NCBI RefSeq assembly: GCF_028746185.1
Contig: NZ_JAQIVH010000028.1
Coordinates: 29,647 to 93,646, forward strand
Origin: Paenibacillus_E qinlingensis
Lineage (GTDB): Bacteria > Bacillota > Bacilli > Paenibacillales > NBRC-103111
Length of the DNA stretch: 64,000 nucleotides
Reading direction: 5' to 3'
Shown: piece after piece, positions 26,804 through 35,699 of the stretch
Numbering within the stretch: the stretch's first letter is position 1
Layout of the letters: each line of letters opens with the position of its first letter
Position numbers and translations under genes: made by a program
The notes under the pieces: generated by a model
The model's database searches: none
Told to the model about the DNA's origin: nothing
The model's input: the letters and a program-made list of their open reading frames with translations, nothing else

Positions 26804-26863
26804 TGTCTACGTAAGCTTCAGCGTTTACGTTTACGCCTACATCTACGTAGACGTCTACATCTA
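26804..26863. repeat. Array of ten 6-bp units upstream of the RHH gene
   Basis: Uninterrupted hexamers: TGTCTA CGTAAG CTTCAG, then CGTTTA twice, CGCCTA, CATCTA, CGTAGA, CGTCTA and CATCTA, consensus CGTCTA. Short iterated direct repeats upstream of a ribbon-helix-helix gene are typical operator/centromere sites. Confidence 0.7.
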
Positions 26864-26911
26864 CCCTAATGCTTTGTTCCTTCCGAAGGCCCTTTTTTAA
26901 TTAAGTAGCAA

Positions 26912-27160
26912 TTAGAGCTGCAATCTTACCTCCAATAGTTCATCATCTATATTTCGTTCCACCGTACGCAAAGCAAGCAGTACTCGCTTAACTGTAGGGT
27001 AGTGGATTGATTCATCAGCAGATCTGAGAAATTTCCAAGTCGCCGAAAGTAATTGCTGGCAGGTGTCTATCTGCACAAGAAGGGCATCTTCTCGTTCTCG
27101 TTCTATTAAGGAAGTGTGTTCCGCGATTCTATCTTGTACCCTTCGATTATCCTTTCTCAT
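26912..27160 (-). CDS. Uncharacterised 82-aa protein
   Basis: Helical, charged protein (MRKDNRRVQDRIAEHTSLIERERED...). Its start overlaps the end of the 363-residue-class gene upstream by 14 bp in another frame, so it is co-transcribed and coupled to it. No family recognised. Confidence 0.6.
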   Translation of the reverse strand: MRKDNRRVQDRIAEHTSLIEREREDALLVQIDTCQQLLSATWKFLRSADESIHYPTVKRVLLALRTVERNIDDELLEVRLQL

Positions 27161-28178
27161 TGATGTACTTCAAATTAATAGTTAGCTGCTCAGATGAGTG
27201 CTTGAGGTAGAATTTCATGTCCCTCGTGGATTGATTGGCCTGCTCAGTGAAAGCCTCTCTTAGCGCGGGGCTCTCCAGTTGGAAGTAGTCGCGGCCTTTC
27301 TGGTTGCCAAACAGGGCAATCATAGCGTAGTTGAAGCTGGCGGGATTGCAGATGCCTGCGGTGCCGAGGGGGATATGCTCTGCGACCTGTCCGATGGTGA
27401 GCCTTTCGCTGTAACTTTCTTGCTTCTCGATTGAAAGGAGTAGACAAGCGAACAGAACGTCTGCGTTGGAGCGTAAGGTTATCTTTTTGAGGTCAAAGCG
27501 CTGGGATGCGCAATCGCTCCAAGAGAAGTTGCGGATGGAGGGTTCCTTAGTGAGATAGGTTTCTTTCACATTCTTGTATGCGTGGCGGTTACCGAATGCC
27601 TTGAGGAATCGATCTAATCTTGTGCGCGAGTCTACTCCTGGGATCTTTTGGAGGATGGCACGGAAAAACGTGGTGTAGCGTACTAGCTCTTGAAGAGAAC
27701 GAGTAAAGGTTTGGTCACTATCTTGGTGATTGATTTCTTTGAGTAGCTCTGTCATGGCTTGGAGTCGATGCTGATCTGCGAGTTCAAAGGTGTCGGGACG
27801 CAAGAGATGAAGAAGAAATGCCGCCGCGTTAAAGCCGTTTTGCCAGTCGGGCAGATTCTGCTCCCAAAAGCGGAAGGATTGGGTAGTATCATTTGTCACA
27901 ATGTCGGGGAATTGTGGCCATGCCTTGATGATTGCAATGATCGTTTTCTTGTGGGTACTCGTCAGGTCTTTCCTCTGCCAGCCTCCAAAGTGCCATCGGA
28001 GTGCTTGCTTGAGCGTGTCGGCAGAAACGGCTTTTGGAGCATAGAAAATCCGCTTCCATTCCTCTAGGGGTTCGATTGGGTATCTGTTGTAGGGGAATCG
28101 AGATAGATGCTCTTCAGATCGCTCTTGGATGAGCGTCGCGATAGTACGCTTTTCTTTTTCGTTGAGAGTTAATGTCAT
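27147..28178 (-). CDS. Uncharacterised 343-aa protein
   Basis: ATG 28178 preceded by TTGGAGCG; the frame upstream of it has no better start. Mostly helical, with many Trp/Arg pairs (ALRWHFGGWQRKDL, SFRFWEQNLPDWQ). No catalytic or DNA-binding motif recognised. It overlaps the following small gene. Likely an element-specific protein. Confidence 0.65.
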   Translation of the reverse strand: MTLTLNEKEKRTIATLIQERSEEHLSRFPYNRYPIEPLEEWKRIFYAPKAVSADTLKQALRWHFGGWQRKDLTSTHKKTIIAIIKAWPQFPDIVTNDTTQSFRFWEQNLPDWQNGFNAAAFLLHLLRPDTFELADQHRLQAMTELLKEINHQDSDQTFTRSLQELVRYTTFFRAILQKIPGVDSRTRLDRFLKAFGNRHAYKNVKETYLTKEPSIRNFSWSDCASQRFDLKKITLRSNADVLFACLLLSIEKQESYSERLTIGQVAEHIPLGTAGICNPASFNYAMIALFGNQKGRDYFQLESPALREAFTEQANQSTRDMKFYLKHSSEQLTINLKYINEKG

Positions 28179-28367
28179 TGTTTCGCTCCAATTCAGAGAT
28201 ATTAGCGAAAGTACAATCAGTTGTGTCTTTTGTGACACTTCGGACGGTAATTTCGCTTTCAGGGCATTGTACGATTAATAGGCAAAGGGAATGTTCAATT
28301 AATTATTGAAGAGAACCTAAATTTTGGATTATACTGGATGTAACTAATTGCGGAAGGATGTTGAAAC

Positions 28368-28538
28368 ATGGCGAAAAACACGGGAAATGACCACCGAATT
28401 GGTGCAGTCAGGGATAGATCTCAAACCTACAATCCTAAGAACGACACCTGGGTAAAGAGGGATGCAAACACTGGAAGGTTCATGGATGCTAAGACATCGG
28501 ACAACACTCCTTTTAAAGGCGTTCGGAAAGAAAAATAA
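28368..28538 (+). CDS. Small conserved protein, 56 aa
   Basis: Starts MAKNTGNDHRIGAVRDRSQ and ends FKGVRKEK; GGAAGG lies 10 nt upstream. The pattern 'GNDHRIGAVRDRSQ-YNPK-W-KRD-TGRFMD-K---PFKGVRKE' recurs, from memory, in small proteins of many bacteria and phages, with no known function. Basic and Gly-rich, so nucleic acid binding is possible. Confidence 0.7.
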   Translation: MAKNTGNDHRIGAVRDRSQTYNPKNDTWVKRDANTGRFMDAKTSDNTPFKGVRKEK

Positions 28539-28594
28539 TGATCCTACATTACACGATGTGTAAGTACTACAACTTGAAATAAGTGAGGCTTTGT

Positions 28595-28711
28595 ATGCTT
28601 TGGAGAAAATTAATTGCTGTTACTGGAGAAAAGCCAGTCAGACCAGTCCTTAATTTTGTTGGGAAATCGACTGGTCTGATTGTTGATATTCTAAGGATCA
28701 TGAAGAAATAG
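28595..28711 (+). CDS. Small 38-aa protein, possible
   Basis: MLWRKLIAVTGEKPVRP... ending RIMKK, with GTGAGG upstream and an intrinsic terminator just after the stop. It is codirectional with the 56-aa gene. Short, so support is limited to the ribosome binding site and the terminator. Confidence 0.4.
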   Translation: MLWRKLIAVTGEKPVRPVLNFVGKSTGLIVDILRIMKK

Positions 28712-28723
28712 TCTTTTTGGGAG

Positions 28724-28748
28724 TACCGTCGCTACGACGGTATTTTCG
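28724..28748 (+). terminator. Terminator after the small-gene pair
   Basis: 8-bp stem TACCGTCG/CGACGGTA with a CTA loop, then TTTT. Confidence 0.65.
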
Positions 28749-28907
28749 CTTTTAATGGGATGTAGAACGGTCTGCTAGCTCCCGTGCCTACAATAGCGCT
28801 GCATCTTGTGCTTCAGAAGATATAAAGAAAGGCAGGGCTAATTCTGAAACCCATCCTAATGCCAGTTCAATCGGGCTACCCTCTCTAATCGGAGGGCCGT
28901 TTGCCCA

Positions 28908-29153
28908 TTAGTCTTCCTGTGTAAGCTGAATGTCAGTAGGCGTGATGCATATGAACATGTCCGTGCCGTCGAAGTAGGGATTAACGCCTGAGTCGTCTTG
29001 GAAGGTGAGGGCTACCCGGACCTTGAAGATTACTGAAGAGGTCAGTGTATCGTGTTGCTGCTCGACGGCTGAAAGGGCTAAAAAGTGAATTGTGCCATCG
29101 TGATCAAATTCCTGTTTGATGAAATCGAATAGTCGCCGCTGTGAGTGGTTCAT
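28908..29153 (-). CDS. Uncharacterised 81-aa protein
   Basis: ATG 29153 is 7 nt from GGAG; the ATG two codons upstream is too close. Contains alternating hydrophobic strands (VIFKVRVALTFQDD, DMFICITPTDIQL). No family recognised. Confidence 0.55.
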   Translation of the reverse strand: MNHSQRRLFDFIKQEFDHDGTIHFLALSAVEQQHDTLTSSVIFKVRVALTFQDDSGVNPYFDGTDMFICITPTDIQLTQED

Positions 29154-29194
29154 GGTCATGCTCCTGTTCTGTGTAAGTTAATAAAGCAAAAAGA

Positions 29195-29230
29195 AAGCAA
29201 CCTCTACCCAAACGGATAGAGGTTGCTTGT
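29195..29230. terminator. Terminator, probably bidirectional
   Basis: 11-bp stem AAGCAACCTCT/AGAGGTTGCTT enclosing a 12-nt loop, between two minus-strand genes. A-rich left flank gives a T-run on the minus strand. Confidence 0.65.
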
Positions 29231-29266
29231 TTAAAATTTGGACAATGTGAGGTTGTGGAGGTTGAT

Positions 29267-29710
29267 TTAACGTGTATATCGAGATAGGCGTGTTTCTTTA
29301 CGAATTCTTATGGCATCACGTTTTTCTAGCTCAAGGTCAATTAAGCGCTGGATATATATTGCTGGTTTAATCCTTTGCATTAGCTCGGTTATGGTTTTAA
29401 TAGTAAAGGTGACTAAAAAGCAGAATAGTACAATCAAAAGATACGTTACCCATATCGTGAATTTTGCATTTATTAGCATCGCTATCAAAGCTGAAAATAT
29501 GGTCAAAACTGAGAAGATATAACTCATATGTTTGGTGTTTTCTACCCAAGAACTAAAGATTACTCTCAAATTTTTTAGCTGTGTATTATTATAATTAGGG
29601 ATTTCCTGAGCGGTTATCTTTAAATCAGTTACAAGCCTAGAAATTTCCGCGTCTGAAAACCCTAAGAATATATCTTGTTCAGGTAACGGTTTTCTTCTTC
29701 CAATTTTCAA
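29267..29710 (-). CDS. Membrane protein, 147 aa, unknown
   Basis: TTG 29710 is 8 nt from GGAGG; GTG 29719 directly abuts it. Two membrane helices near residues 65-105 (YIFSVLTIFSALIAMLI and VTYLLIVLFCFLVTFTI), with charged N- and C-terminal cytoplasmic parts. No family recognised. It is the last gene before the AT-rich defence region. Confidence 0.6.
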   Translation of the reverse strand: MKIGRRKPLPEQDIFLGFSDAEISRLVTDLKITAQEIPNYNNTQLKNLRVIFSSWVENTKHMSYIFSVLTIFSALIAMLINAKFTIWVTYLLIVLFCFLVTFTIKTITELMQRIKPAIYIQRLIDLELEKRDAIRIRKETRLSRYTR

Positions 29711-29868
29711 CAGTATCACCTCCTCCTTTTTTCTTCGCCATTAGGATTTCAGCCTCCTCTTTCACGAGAGCTCTGCAGTTGGGTTGCATCTCACAAGTAA
29801 ATATCATAAACTTAGTTCAATCAAATATGTCTGAAGGTAATTTATTATCTGAAGCATAAAAATTTAAC

Positions 29869-29897
29869 TTGCAGATAAGATCGAGAAGTGATACACT
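29869..29897 (+). promoter_or_regulatory. Promoter of the restriction endonuclease gene
   Basis: -35 TTGCAG, exactly 17-bp spacer, -10 TACACT, about 40 bp before the start codon. Confidence 0.65.
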
Positions 29898-29937
29898 CTT
29901 CTTAAGCGAGAATGTACTTAATTAGGAGGTATTACTA

Positions 29938-31020
29938 TTGGATTGGTTTGAAACAAGTTTGCCGGAAGTTGAGATTATTAAGGAGAGGCTTCAACTGCTA
30001 ATTCCAGAGAATGTTGAAGATGCTATTTACAGTCGTAACATCGTTGCAGCACGTACTGTATTTGTCATGCTTTATGCTTTTGCAATTGAGGGATATGGCA
30101 TCGAGGTTCGTCCATCGACAATAACTGTCATGAATGATGAACAAGCAACAAAGTTGCTACGGTCAGAACGTATGGATTGGGTTAATATAATGCAGCGTCC
30201 AAAGAAGCCAAGTGTTGAAGGAAGATGGTACAGTGAGAACACTCGAGAATCTATAAGAGATGATACCATTGCTACTCTAAAACAGTTGGGGGCAGTCGGG
30301 GAACTAGAAGGTTTACCCCCAACATCCTCTAAACCTAGATATTTTCTAGCCAGAGATTTCGCTGAGTTGATGAATCCTAAATTAATAGGAGATGAGTTGG
30401 AGGAAGAGATAAGCAACTGGAGAGAAAAACATTTACACAAAGGAGCTCTTATTTTACAAGGGCTGAGAGAGCTAGAAAGACAAAGCGTGATAACGGTAGA
30501 GCTGGGGGGCTTTAGACATTCGTTACCCTCAGGTTTAAGTTCTGTCCTTTCTAAAGAAGCTGTCGAAACGTTTGCGAGAAATTTTTTGGTGAAACCTGAA
30601 GTTCTGCTTATAAGTGACTCTAAGGTGAAATTTCACCCTCAATTTTCTAAATTATTTGGAAACATCGGATTATCTCTGGATCCTAAGAAGACTTTACCTG
30701 ATCTGATTATTGCAGAAACGGCAGAGAATCGATTTAAACTAGTTTTTATTGAGATTGTGCACACCGATGGACCAATATCTGGTGCGCGTATGAGGGAACT
30801 ATTGGATCTTGCCAGAGAAAGCTTTCCCTTTATTAATCCAGATGATTGTGCATTTGTAACAGTTTTTGCATCTCGATCAGACTCGGCATATCGTAAAGTG
30901 CAAGGTAGTTTAGCATGGGGATCATTTGTTTGGTTTGCTGATGAGCCTAATAGAATAATTCATCTTATTGATACTGATTCAGCTCACAAGGTAACCTTAC
31001 ATGACTTACTCAAGGTTTAA
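29938..31020 (+). CDS. Type II restriction endonuclease, BsuBI/PstI family
   Basis: 360-aa enzyme. The C-terminal third has the family pattern: DLIIAETAENRFKLVFIEIVHTDGPI followed by a block ending GSFVWFADEPNRIIHL, as in PstI/BsuBI C-termini. These enzymes cut CTGCAG; the exact site here is inferred. TTG start at 29938 behind TAGGAGG (8 nt). It converges with the adenine methyltransferase, and both end at a shared hairpin. First gene of the AT-rich island. Confidence 0.85.
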   Translation: MDWFETSLPEVEIIKERLQLLIPENVEDAIYSRNIVAARTVFVMLYAFAIEGYGIEVRPSTITVMNDEQATKLLRSERMDWVNIMQRPKKPSVEGRWYSENTRESIRDDTIATLKQLGAVGELEGLPPTSSKPRYFLARDFAELMNPKLIGDELEEEISNWREKHLHKGALILQGLRELERQSVITVELGGFRHSLPSGLSSVLSKEAVETFARNFLVKPEVLLISDSKVKFHPQFSKLFGNIGLSLDPKKTLPDLIIAETAENRFKLVFIEIVHTDGPISGARMRELLDLARESFPFINPDDCAFVTVFASRSDSAYRKVQGSLAWGSFVWFADEPNRIIHLIDTDSAHKVTLHDLLKV

Positions 31021-31025
31021 AAAAC

Positions 31026-31051
31026 GAAAAAAGCTACCTAGCCGGTAGCTT
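31026..31051 (-). terminator. Terminator between convergent R and M genes
   Basis: 8-bp stem AAGCTACC/GGTAGCTT with a 5-nt loop. The T-run is on the minus strand, so it mainly serves the methyltransferase. Confidence 0.75.
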
Positions 31052-31057
31052 GATAAT

Positions 31058-32566
31058 TTAATTAGCTTGAATTCCTAAAACTTGTAGGATAATCAAATCT
31101 ACTTGAGTCTGATTTGGAAAAATCTCTCCGAATTGCTTACCCATCTCTAAAAGTTCATCGTGAGTTGGATAGGGTAAGCTCTTTAAATCACTTACATTAA
31201 CCTGTGTAAGACCATTGAATTGACGGAAATAGCGATCCACCACTGTTGAACTTAAGTATAGTGATAGTCCTTTTGCCAATTCAATTGGGATTCCCATATT
31301 GTTAATGTGGAAGTAATTGACGTGATTTTCAAAGCCAACAAAGGTTGCTTTGAAATCTGTACCATCGTAGATTGCGGAATTAATTCTTTTTGGTTCTTCC
31401 TTTGAGGAAAATCTTCTAACTAGGACATAGTTGCCACGTGGAAGCAGCAGCTTTTCCGTTTCTTTGTTTAATACGATACCATTTGCTTTCTTCGCAGTGA
31501 CTACAGGCCATCTAACGAACCCATCTAAAAAATGTAGTGGATAGATTAGAGGGATACTATCTTCTGTCACTTCGAATTTAAGGTTTTCTTTTGTTCGAAA
31601 ATCAACTACTCTTCCAGTTGATACTTTTATGTTAAGTTGCTCAAGTGATGAGGAAACGCCTTCAAGAGCTGTTTTGAGTTCAACTTCTGCCTGATCCTTT
31701 GCTAACCTAATGAATAACTCTCCATCATCGGGATGAACAAGCCGATCCGTGTCAAGTTTGTATGATACAGAAGGAATCATAGAACTAACTGATGATGTGA
31801 TACTGACCTTTCGATATTTTTTGTTCTTCTCTGCAAGATAGATAATATTTTCTTGTAAAACATCGTCTTCACTGAATGCTTCTTTTCTCGATTCAAATAA
31901 GTGAATCTTCTTGAAAGACATATCTGAGAGAAAATCTGATCTGAATTTAATGTAGTAGGTACCGTTACAAAAACTACGCGGCGTAATGGCAACTAACTGT
32001 CCGAAATTTACCATCAGCCGCTTTGCAACGGCAACAAATCCTGTATAAAGATTAGTTGTTTCAACACCGATTTGCCTTAATAGATTTCTAGATATAGAAT
32101 CTGTTGAAATTTTCTTATAGGGAGGATTCATTATAACTACATTAAAATTTGCAGTACCAGGATTGCCAATAGATTCTACCCCAAACTCAAGGAAATCTCT
32201 GTTAACTATTTGAGAAGAGAAAGTAATTCCTGCTTTTTGGCAGAGATTTGAACAGAACTCAAGGGTGTCTGTTAAGTAAGGGAGAATGCTTTCGTCAATT
32301 TCAACGGCTACAACCTCAATACTAATGGGTTTACGTTTTTTCTTACACAAACGTTCAATGTAAGCTGCCGTTAGAATCCCAATTCCAGCCCCAGGATCAA
32401 GTAACTTTATATGAGGTTCATTTGAATCGAATAAATTGGCCATGAAACTAGCAACATTTGTGTTGGTGAAGAACTGCCCTAGTTCTGATTTTAGAGCCTT
32501 TTCTTTGATTGCCCCGACTTCTTGTCTGACACGGTTGATCTCAGCGAGAGTATTAATTTGTGACAA
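31058..32566 (-). CDS. DNA N6-adenine methyltransferase of the BsuBI/PstI-type system
   Basis: 502 aa from TTG 32566, which is 9 nt from AGGGGG. AdoMet motif I is LLDPGAGIGILTAAYI (about residue 55) and the catalytic motif IV is NVVIMNPPYKK (about 155), the NPPY type that makes N6-methyladenine. The N-terminal 'GQFFTNTNVASFMANLF' is typical of gamma-class methylases. The C-terminal half is the target-recognition region. It protects host CTGCAG-type sites from the convergent endonuclease. Confidence 0.88.
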   Translation of the reverse strand: MSQINTLAEINRVRQEVGAIKEKALKSELGQFFTNTNVASFMANLFDSNEPHIKLLDPGAGIGILTAAYIERLCKKKRKPISIEVVAVEIDESILPYLTDTLEFCSNLCQKAGITFSSQIVNRDFLEFGVESIGNPGTANFNVVIMNPPYKKISTDSISRNLLRQIGVETTNLYTGFVAVAKRLMVNFGQLVAITPRSFCNGTYYIKFRSDFLSDMSFKKIHLFESRKEAFSEDDVLQENIIYLAEKNKKYRKVSITSSVSSMIPSVSYKLDTDRLVHPDDGELFIRLAKDQAEVELKTALEGVSSSLEQLNIKVSTGRVVDFRTKENLKFEVTEDSIPLIYPLHFLDGFVRWPVVTAKKANGIVLNKETEKLLLPRGNYVLVRRFSSKEEPKRINSAIYDGTDFKATFVGFENHVNYFHINNMGIPIELAKGLSLYLSSTVVDRYFRQFNGLTQVNVSDLKSLPYPTHDELLEMGKQFGEIFPNQTQVDLIILQVLGIQAN

Positions 32567-32707
32567 AACTACGATCCCCCTAATGCACACTCTTAAAATG
32601 CGCAATTCCAATTATATTATTTTAACTTACCGTCGATAGTTCAGTCTACGTTAAAGAAGCAAATGGAAATATGAGGTGCAATTCAATTGTTAACGCAAAG
32701 AAAAGAA

Positions 32708-32748
32708 AAGCACATCGCAAATAAGGGCGCCCTTACTTACGTGTGCTT
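32708..32748. repeat. 41-bp imperfect palindrome before the OLD-type gene
   Basis: Arms AAGCACATCGCAAATAAGGG-C and G-CCCTTACTTACGTGTGCTT meet with no loop and a few mismatches. It separates the R-M pair from the cassette row. It is unlike the cassette repeat; it could be a transcription stop or a recombination scar. Confidence 0.5.
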
Positions 32749-32871
32749 CACGTTGAATTTATAATACATCTAAAATATGAAAATGTCAAACTAAAATCAA
32801 ACGCTTGTTCGCTATTTGTGGTCGTGGTACATTTTAAGTTGATTGAAATATATGGAATTGGAGTGATGTAT

Positions 32872-34680
32872 ATGGCAAGAAAGGGTGCCGCGATAGATAC
32901 AGGAATGGACTTATCAAAATGGTATGATTCAAGTGAACCTAAGTTGAGAAGAATGATAATTAAAAATTTCCGATGTATCGGAAATAGCCCAGTTACAATT
33001 GATTTAGATGATATTGTGGTTCTGGTTGGTCCAAATAATGCAGGAAAAAGCTCTATTCTAAAGGCGTACGAGATTGTCATGAATCATGGCTCCAATAATT
33101 GCAAATTAAGTGAAAGTGACTTTCCTAATGGGAAAATTAATATTCATGAGCTACCGCAAATAGAGCTACATACAATTGTCAATGGTGACACTACTCCAGC
33201 CAAACGGTGGGTTCAAGTTGAGGAAGGAAAGACTCTAGTAAAAGAGAGATGGACTTGGTCATCAGCGAACGCTGCTCCCAAAAGGCAAGGGTTTGATACA
33301 GAAAAGAATGAATGGGACGATCAAGTGCCTTGGGGGGCTCCTGGAGTCGCACAGACAAAACGACCTCAACCTCATATGGTTGAAGCATTTGCTCAGCCTC
33401 AGGAACAGGAGAAACAAGTTCTTGATCTGCTTAATGCAATAATTAAAGATCGTATTAAAGGGGTTCAGTCTGCTACTGGAGAGGAACTCTCCGATTACTC
33501 AAAGTTACTACTGCAAATAGGTGATCTACGAAAGAAGATTTTTGCTGAATCAAAGGAAGAAATTAGTTCTATTGAAACAGAGTTATCCTCATTAATTGCA
33601 GACATATTCCCAGGGTATGTGGTTAAATTCGACCCCAGGGCGGATGAAGATATTGAAAATGATGTCACACTATTCAAATCATCAGCTAGGTTATTGATGG
33701 GGCCTGGAATGGGGTATCAAAGTGCAATTGATAAGCAAGGTAGCGGGGCACGAAGAACACTTCTCTGGTCTGCGCTAAGGCTACTTGTTCAGAGCAATGG
33801 AGGAAAAAAGTCGGCAGGCGAGCGGCCGCATGTTTTGTTGTTGGACGAGCCTGAACTTTGTTTGCATCCGAATGCTGTCCGTGAAGCATGTAGAGTTTTG
33901 TATGATCTACCCAAAAAGGGGAATTGGCAGGTTATGGTTACTACTCATTCCCCTGCATTTATCGATTTGTCGAGAAATAATACAACAATAGTAAGGGTCG
34001 AAAGGTCGGAACAGGGTGAAATATTTGGAACCACTGTATTCCGTCCCGAAAAAGTTCAACTGGATCATGAAGATCGTGAAAGATTGAAATTATTGAATAT
34101 TTTTGATCCGCATGTTGCCGAATTCTTTTTTGGTGGAAAGACCGTTATAGTTGAAGGCGATACAGAGTACACAGCTTTTAAATATATAATGTCGACAGCG
34201 CCAGAGAAGTATAGAAATATTCATATCATCAGGGCTAGAGGAAAAGCTACAATCGTTTCTTTGTGCAAAATCTTGAATCACTTTGGGAGCGGTTACTCAG
34301 TATTACACGATACAGACTTACCTAGGACTAATAAGGGTGATAGGAAGAATCCAGCTTGGCCCCACAATACAAGTATATTTGAGGTTGTTAAGCAAGCAAC
34401 CCATCCAAATAAGGTTCGACACTTGGCATCGTTACCTAACTTTGAGTTGGCCTACTTTGGAAAATCCATCAAGTCAGATAAGCCCTACAACGCATTAACA
34501 AATCTAATGCTAGACAATGAAGCCTTCACTCATGTTGAAACAGTACTTCAATCTTTGCTGGATATAAAGAACGAAGTACCAAAAGGGTGTATTACTTGGA
34601 GTAATGAAGAAGAATTACTTCAACTTGTTACACCTTTGGCAGAGGCTGGCGTAGCTGTCGAAGATTCGAACGAGGAGTAA
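32872..34680 (+). CDS. OLD-family ATP-dependent endonuclease (AAA ATPase plus TOPRIM)
   Basis: 602 aa. N-terminal ABC-type ATPase: Walker A VGPNNAGKSSILKAYE (about residue 45), signature-like SGARRTLLWSALRLL, Walker B HVLLLDEPELCLHPN, and H-loop VTTHSPAFIDLS. The C-terminal TOPRIM nuclease begins KTVIVEGDTEY (about residue 425). ATG 32872 is chosen (8 nt from GGAG). OLD proteins are phage-defence nucleases; in Gabija the partner is a UvrD-like helicase (GajB), which is absent here. It may be a single-gene system or work with the next cassette. Confidence 0.85.
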   Translation: MARKGAAIDTGMDLSKWYDSSEPKLRRMIIKNFRCIGNSPVTIDLDDIVVLVGPNNAGKSSILKAYEIVMNHGSNNCKLSESDFPNGKINIHELPQIELHTIVNGDTTPAKRWVQVEEGKTLVKERWTWSSANAAPKRQGFDTEKNEWDDQVPWGAPGVAQTKRPQPHMVEAFAQPQEQEKQVLDLLNAIIKDRIKGVQSATGEELSDYSKLLLQIGDLRKKIFAESKEEISSIETELSSLIADIFPGYVVKFDPRADEDIENDVTLFKSSARLLMGPGMGYQSAIDKQGSGARRTLLWSALRLLVQSNGGKKSAGERPHVLLLDEPELCLHPNAVREACRVLYDLPKKGNWQVMVTTHSPAFIDLSRNNTTIVRVERSEQGEIFGTTVFRPEKVQLDHEDRERLKLLNIFDPHVAEFFFGGKTVIVEGDTEYTAFKYIMSTAPEKYRNIHIIRARGKATIVSLCKILNHFGSGYSVLHDTDLPRTNKGDRKNPAWPHNTSIFEVVKQATHPNKVRHLASLPNFELAYFGKSIKSDKPYNALTNLMLDNEAFTHVETVLQSLLDIKNEVPKGCITWSNEEELLQLVTPLAEAGVAVEDSNEE

Positions 34681-34699
34681 GGACAAGCTCAATGCTATG

Positions 34700-34814
34700 C
34701 AAGCTCTAGTCATCATTTGGCGATGAATTGAGAATTTACGAAGCTTATTGCACACTTTTATGAATCCTTGTCCATACAAAACCACAATGGTTAATTTAGG
34801 ACAAGGGTTATTCA
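34700..34814 (+). repeat. Cassette repeat R1 (diverged)
   Basis: First copy of the intergenic repeat. The left part (TTTGGCGATGAATTGAGAAT region) is diverged. The palindrome arms AATCCTTGTCC (34763-34773) and GGACAAGGGTT (34799-34809) are conserved with one G-U pair. Confidence 0.7.
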
Positions 34815-34924
34815 TGGTTCTAAGTCTAGTTGCACACGCCTCCTCTCGTTAGTTTTTATGTTATAATGATGATGGGAAATTAAAGGTATTATGTAATATA
34901 TTATTGAACCAGGGGGGCACTGAT

Positions 34925-35668
34925 TTGTTATTTTGGCGCCAAAAGGAAGGTAAGGAAATAGGCAAACGGAACGAGGAATTGCCAATTCCCCACGAAGGGC
35001 TTCCTGATTCTTACCGACCAAGGGGGTTATGTCCTCGTTGTGGAAAACAATCTAGTTTTGAAACAGCTGGCTCGCTTCCGGTTACATTTGATGGAGGGGT
35101 ATTACAAAGACCTAACGGGGAACGTATGGCAACGCATAGTGATCGTGTAATATCATTGATTTGCCGTCACTGTAATCAAGGTGTTGTGGTTATTGAGGAA
35201 GAATGGGTTGGAGACTTGCCTAAACATAAACAATCAAGTGGTGGAACTGTCACTTATAGAGGAATATACTGGTGGCCCCTACCAGAGAGTAATCTCTCAC
35301 AAGATATACCGAGTGAAATTGCAGATATATTTAGTGAAGGTGTTCGAGCATTATTTGCCGACTGTCCCCGCGCTTCCGTCGTGATGCTTAGGCGCACACT
35401 CGAGGCCATTACTGTTGATAAAGGTGAATCTGAAGGAACGCTTCATAAACGTCTCCAAAAACTAACAGATAATGGAGCATTACATCCATCACTCACTGAA
35501 TGGGTGAAGGAAGTAAGACTTGCCGGTAATATAGGAGCACACTATGACCCCGTAGAGAATATCACGGTCGATGCTGTAAAGGAACTCCAAAAATTCGTTA
35601 GAGAGTTACTTCGTTATTTATACGAAATACCAGCTGACTTAGATAGAAGACGAAAAGGATTGCAATAA
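34925..35668 (+). CDS. DUF4145 protein with N-terminal zinc ribbon
   Basis: 247 aa from TTG 34925 (GGGGGG, 7 nt upstream). The N-terminal zinc ribbon pairs CPRCG (about residue 35) with CRHC (about 78). The C-terminal DUF4145 region has the pattern ASVVMLRRTLEAI ... WVKEVRLAGNIGAHYD ... ELLRYLYEIP. From memory DUF4145 is grouped with HEPN-like folds and is frequent in defence loci. It stands alone between repeats R1 and R2. Confidence 0.8.
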   Translation: MLFWRQKEGKEIGKRNEELPIPHEGLPDSYRPRGLCPRCGKQSSFETAGSLPVTFDGGVLQRPNGERMATHSDRVISLICRHCNQGVVVIEEEWVGDLPKHKQSSGGTVTYRGIYWWPLPESNLSQDIPSEIADIFSEGVRALFADCPRASVVMLRRTLEAITVDKGESEGTLHKRLQKLTDNGALHPSLTEWVKEVRLAGNIGAHYDPVENITVDAVKELQKFVRELLRYLYEIPADLDRRRKGLQ

Positions 35669-35699
35669 ATTGCACACCTTCGAACTTAAATTTAATGGT

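Noticed and set aside
26785..26863. Short peptide of Val-Asp repeats encoded by the hexamer array on the minus strand
   Set aside because: Only a near-cognate ATT start is available; the exact 6-bp phase is explained equally well as protein-binding repeats.
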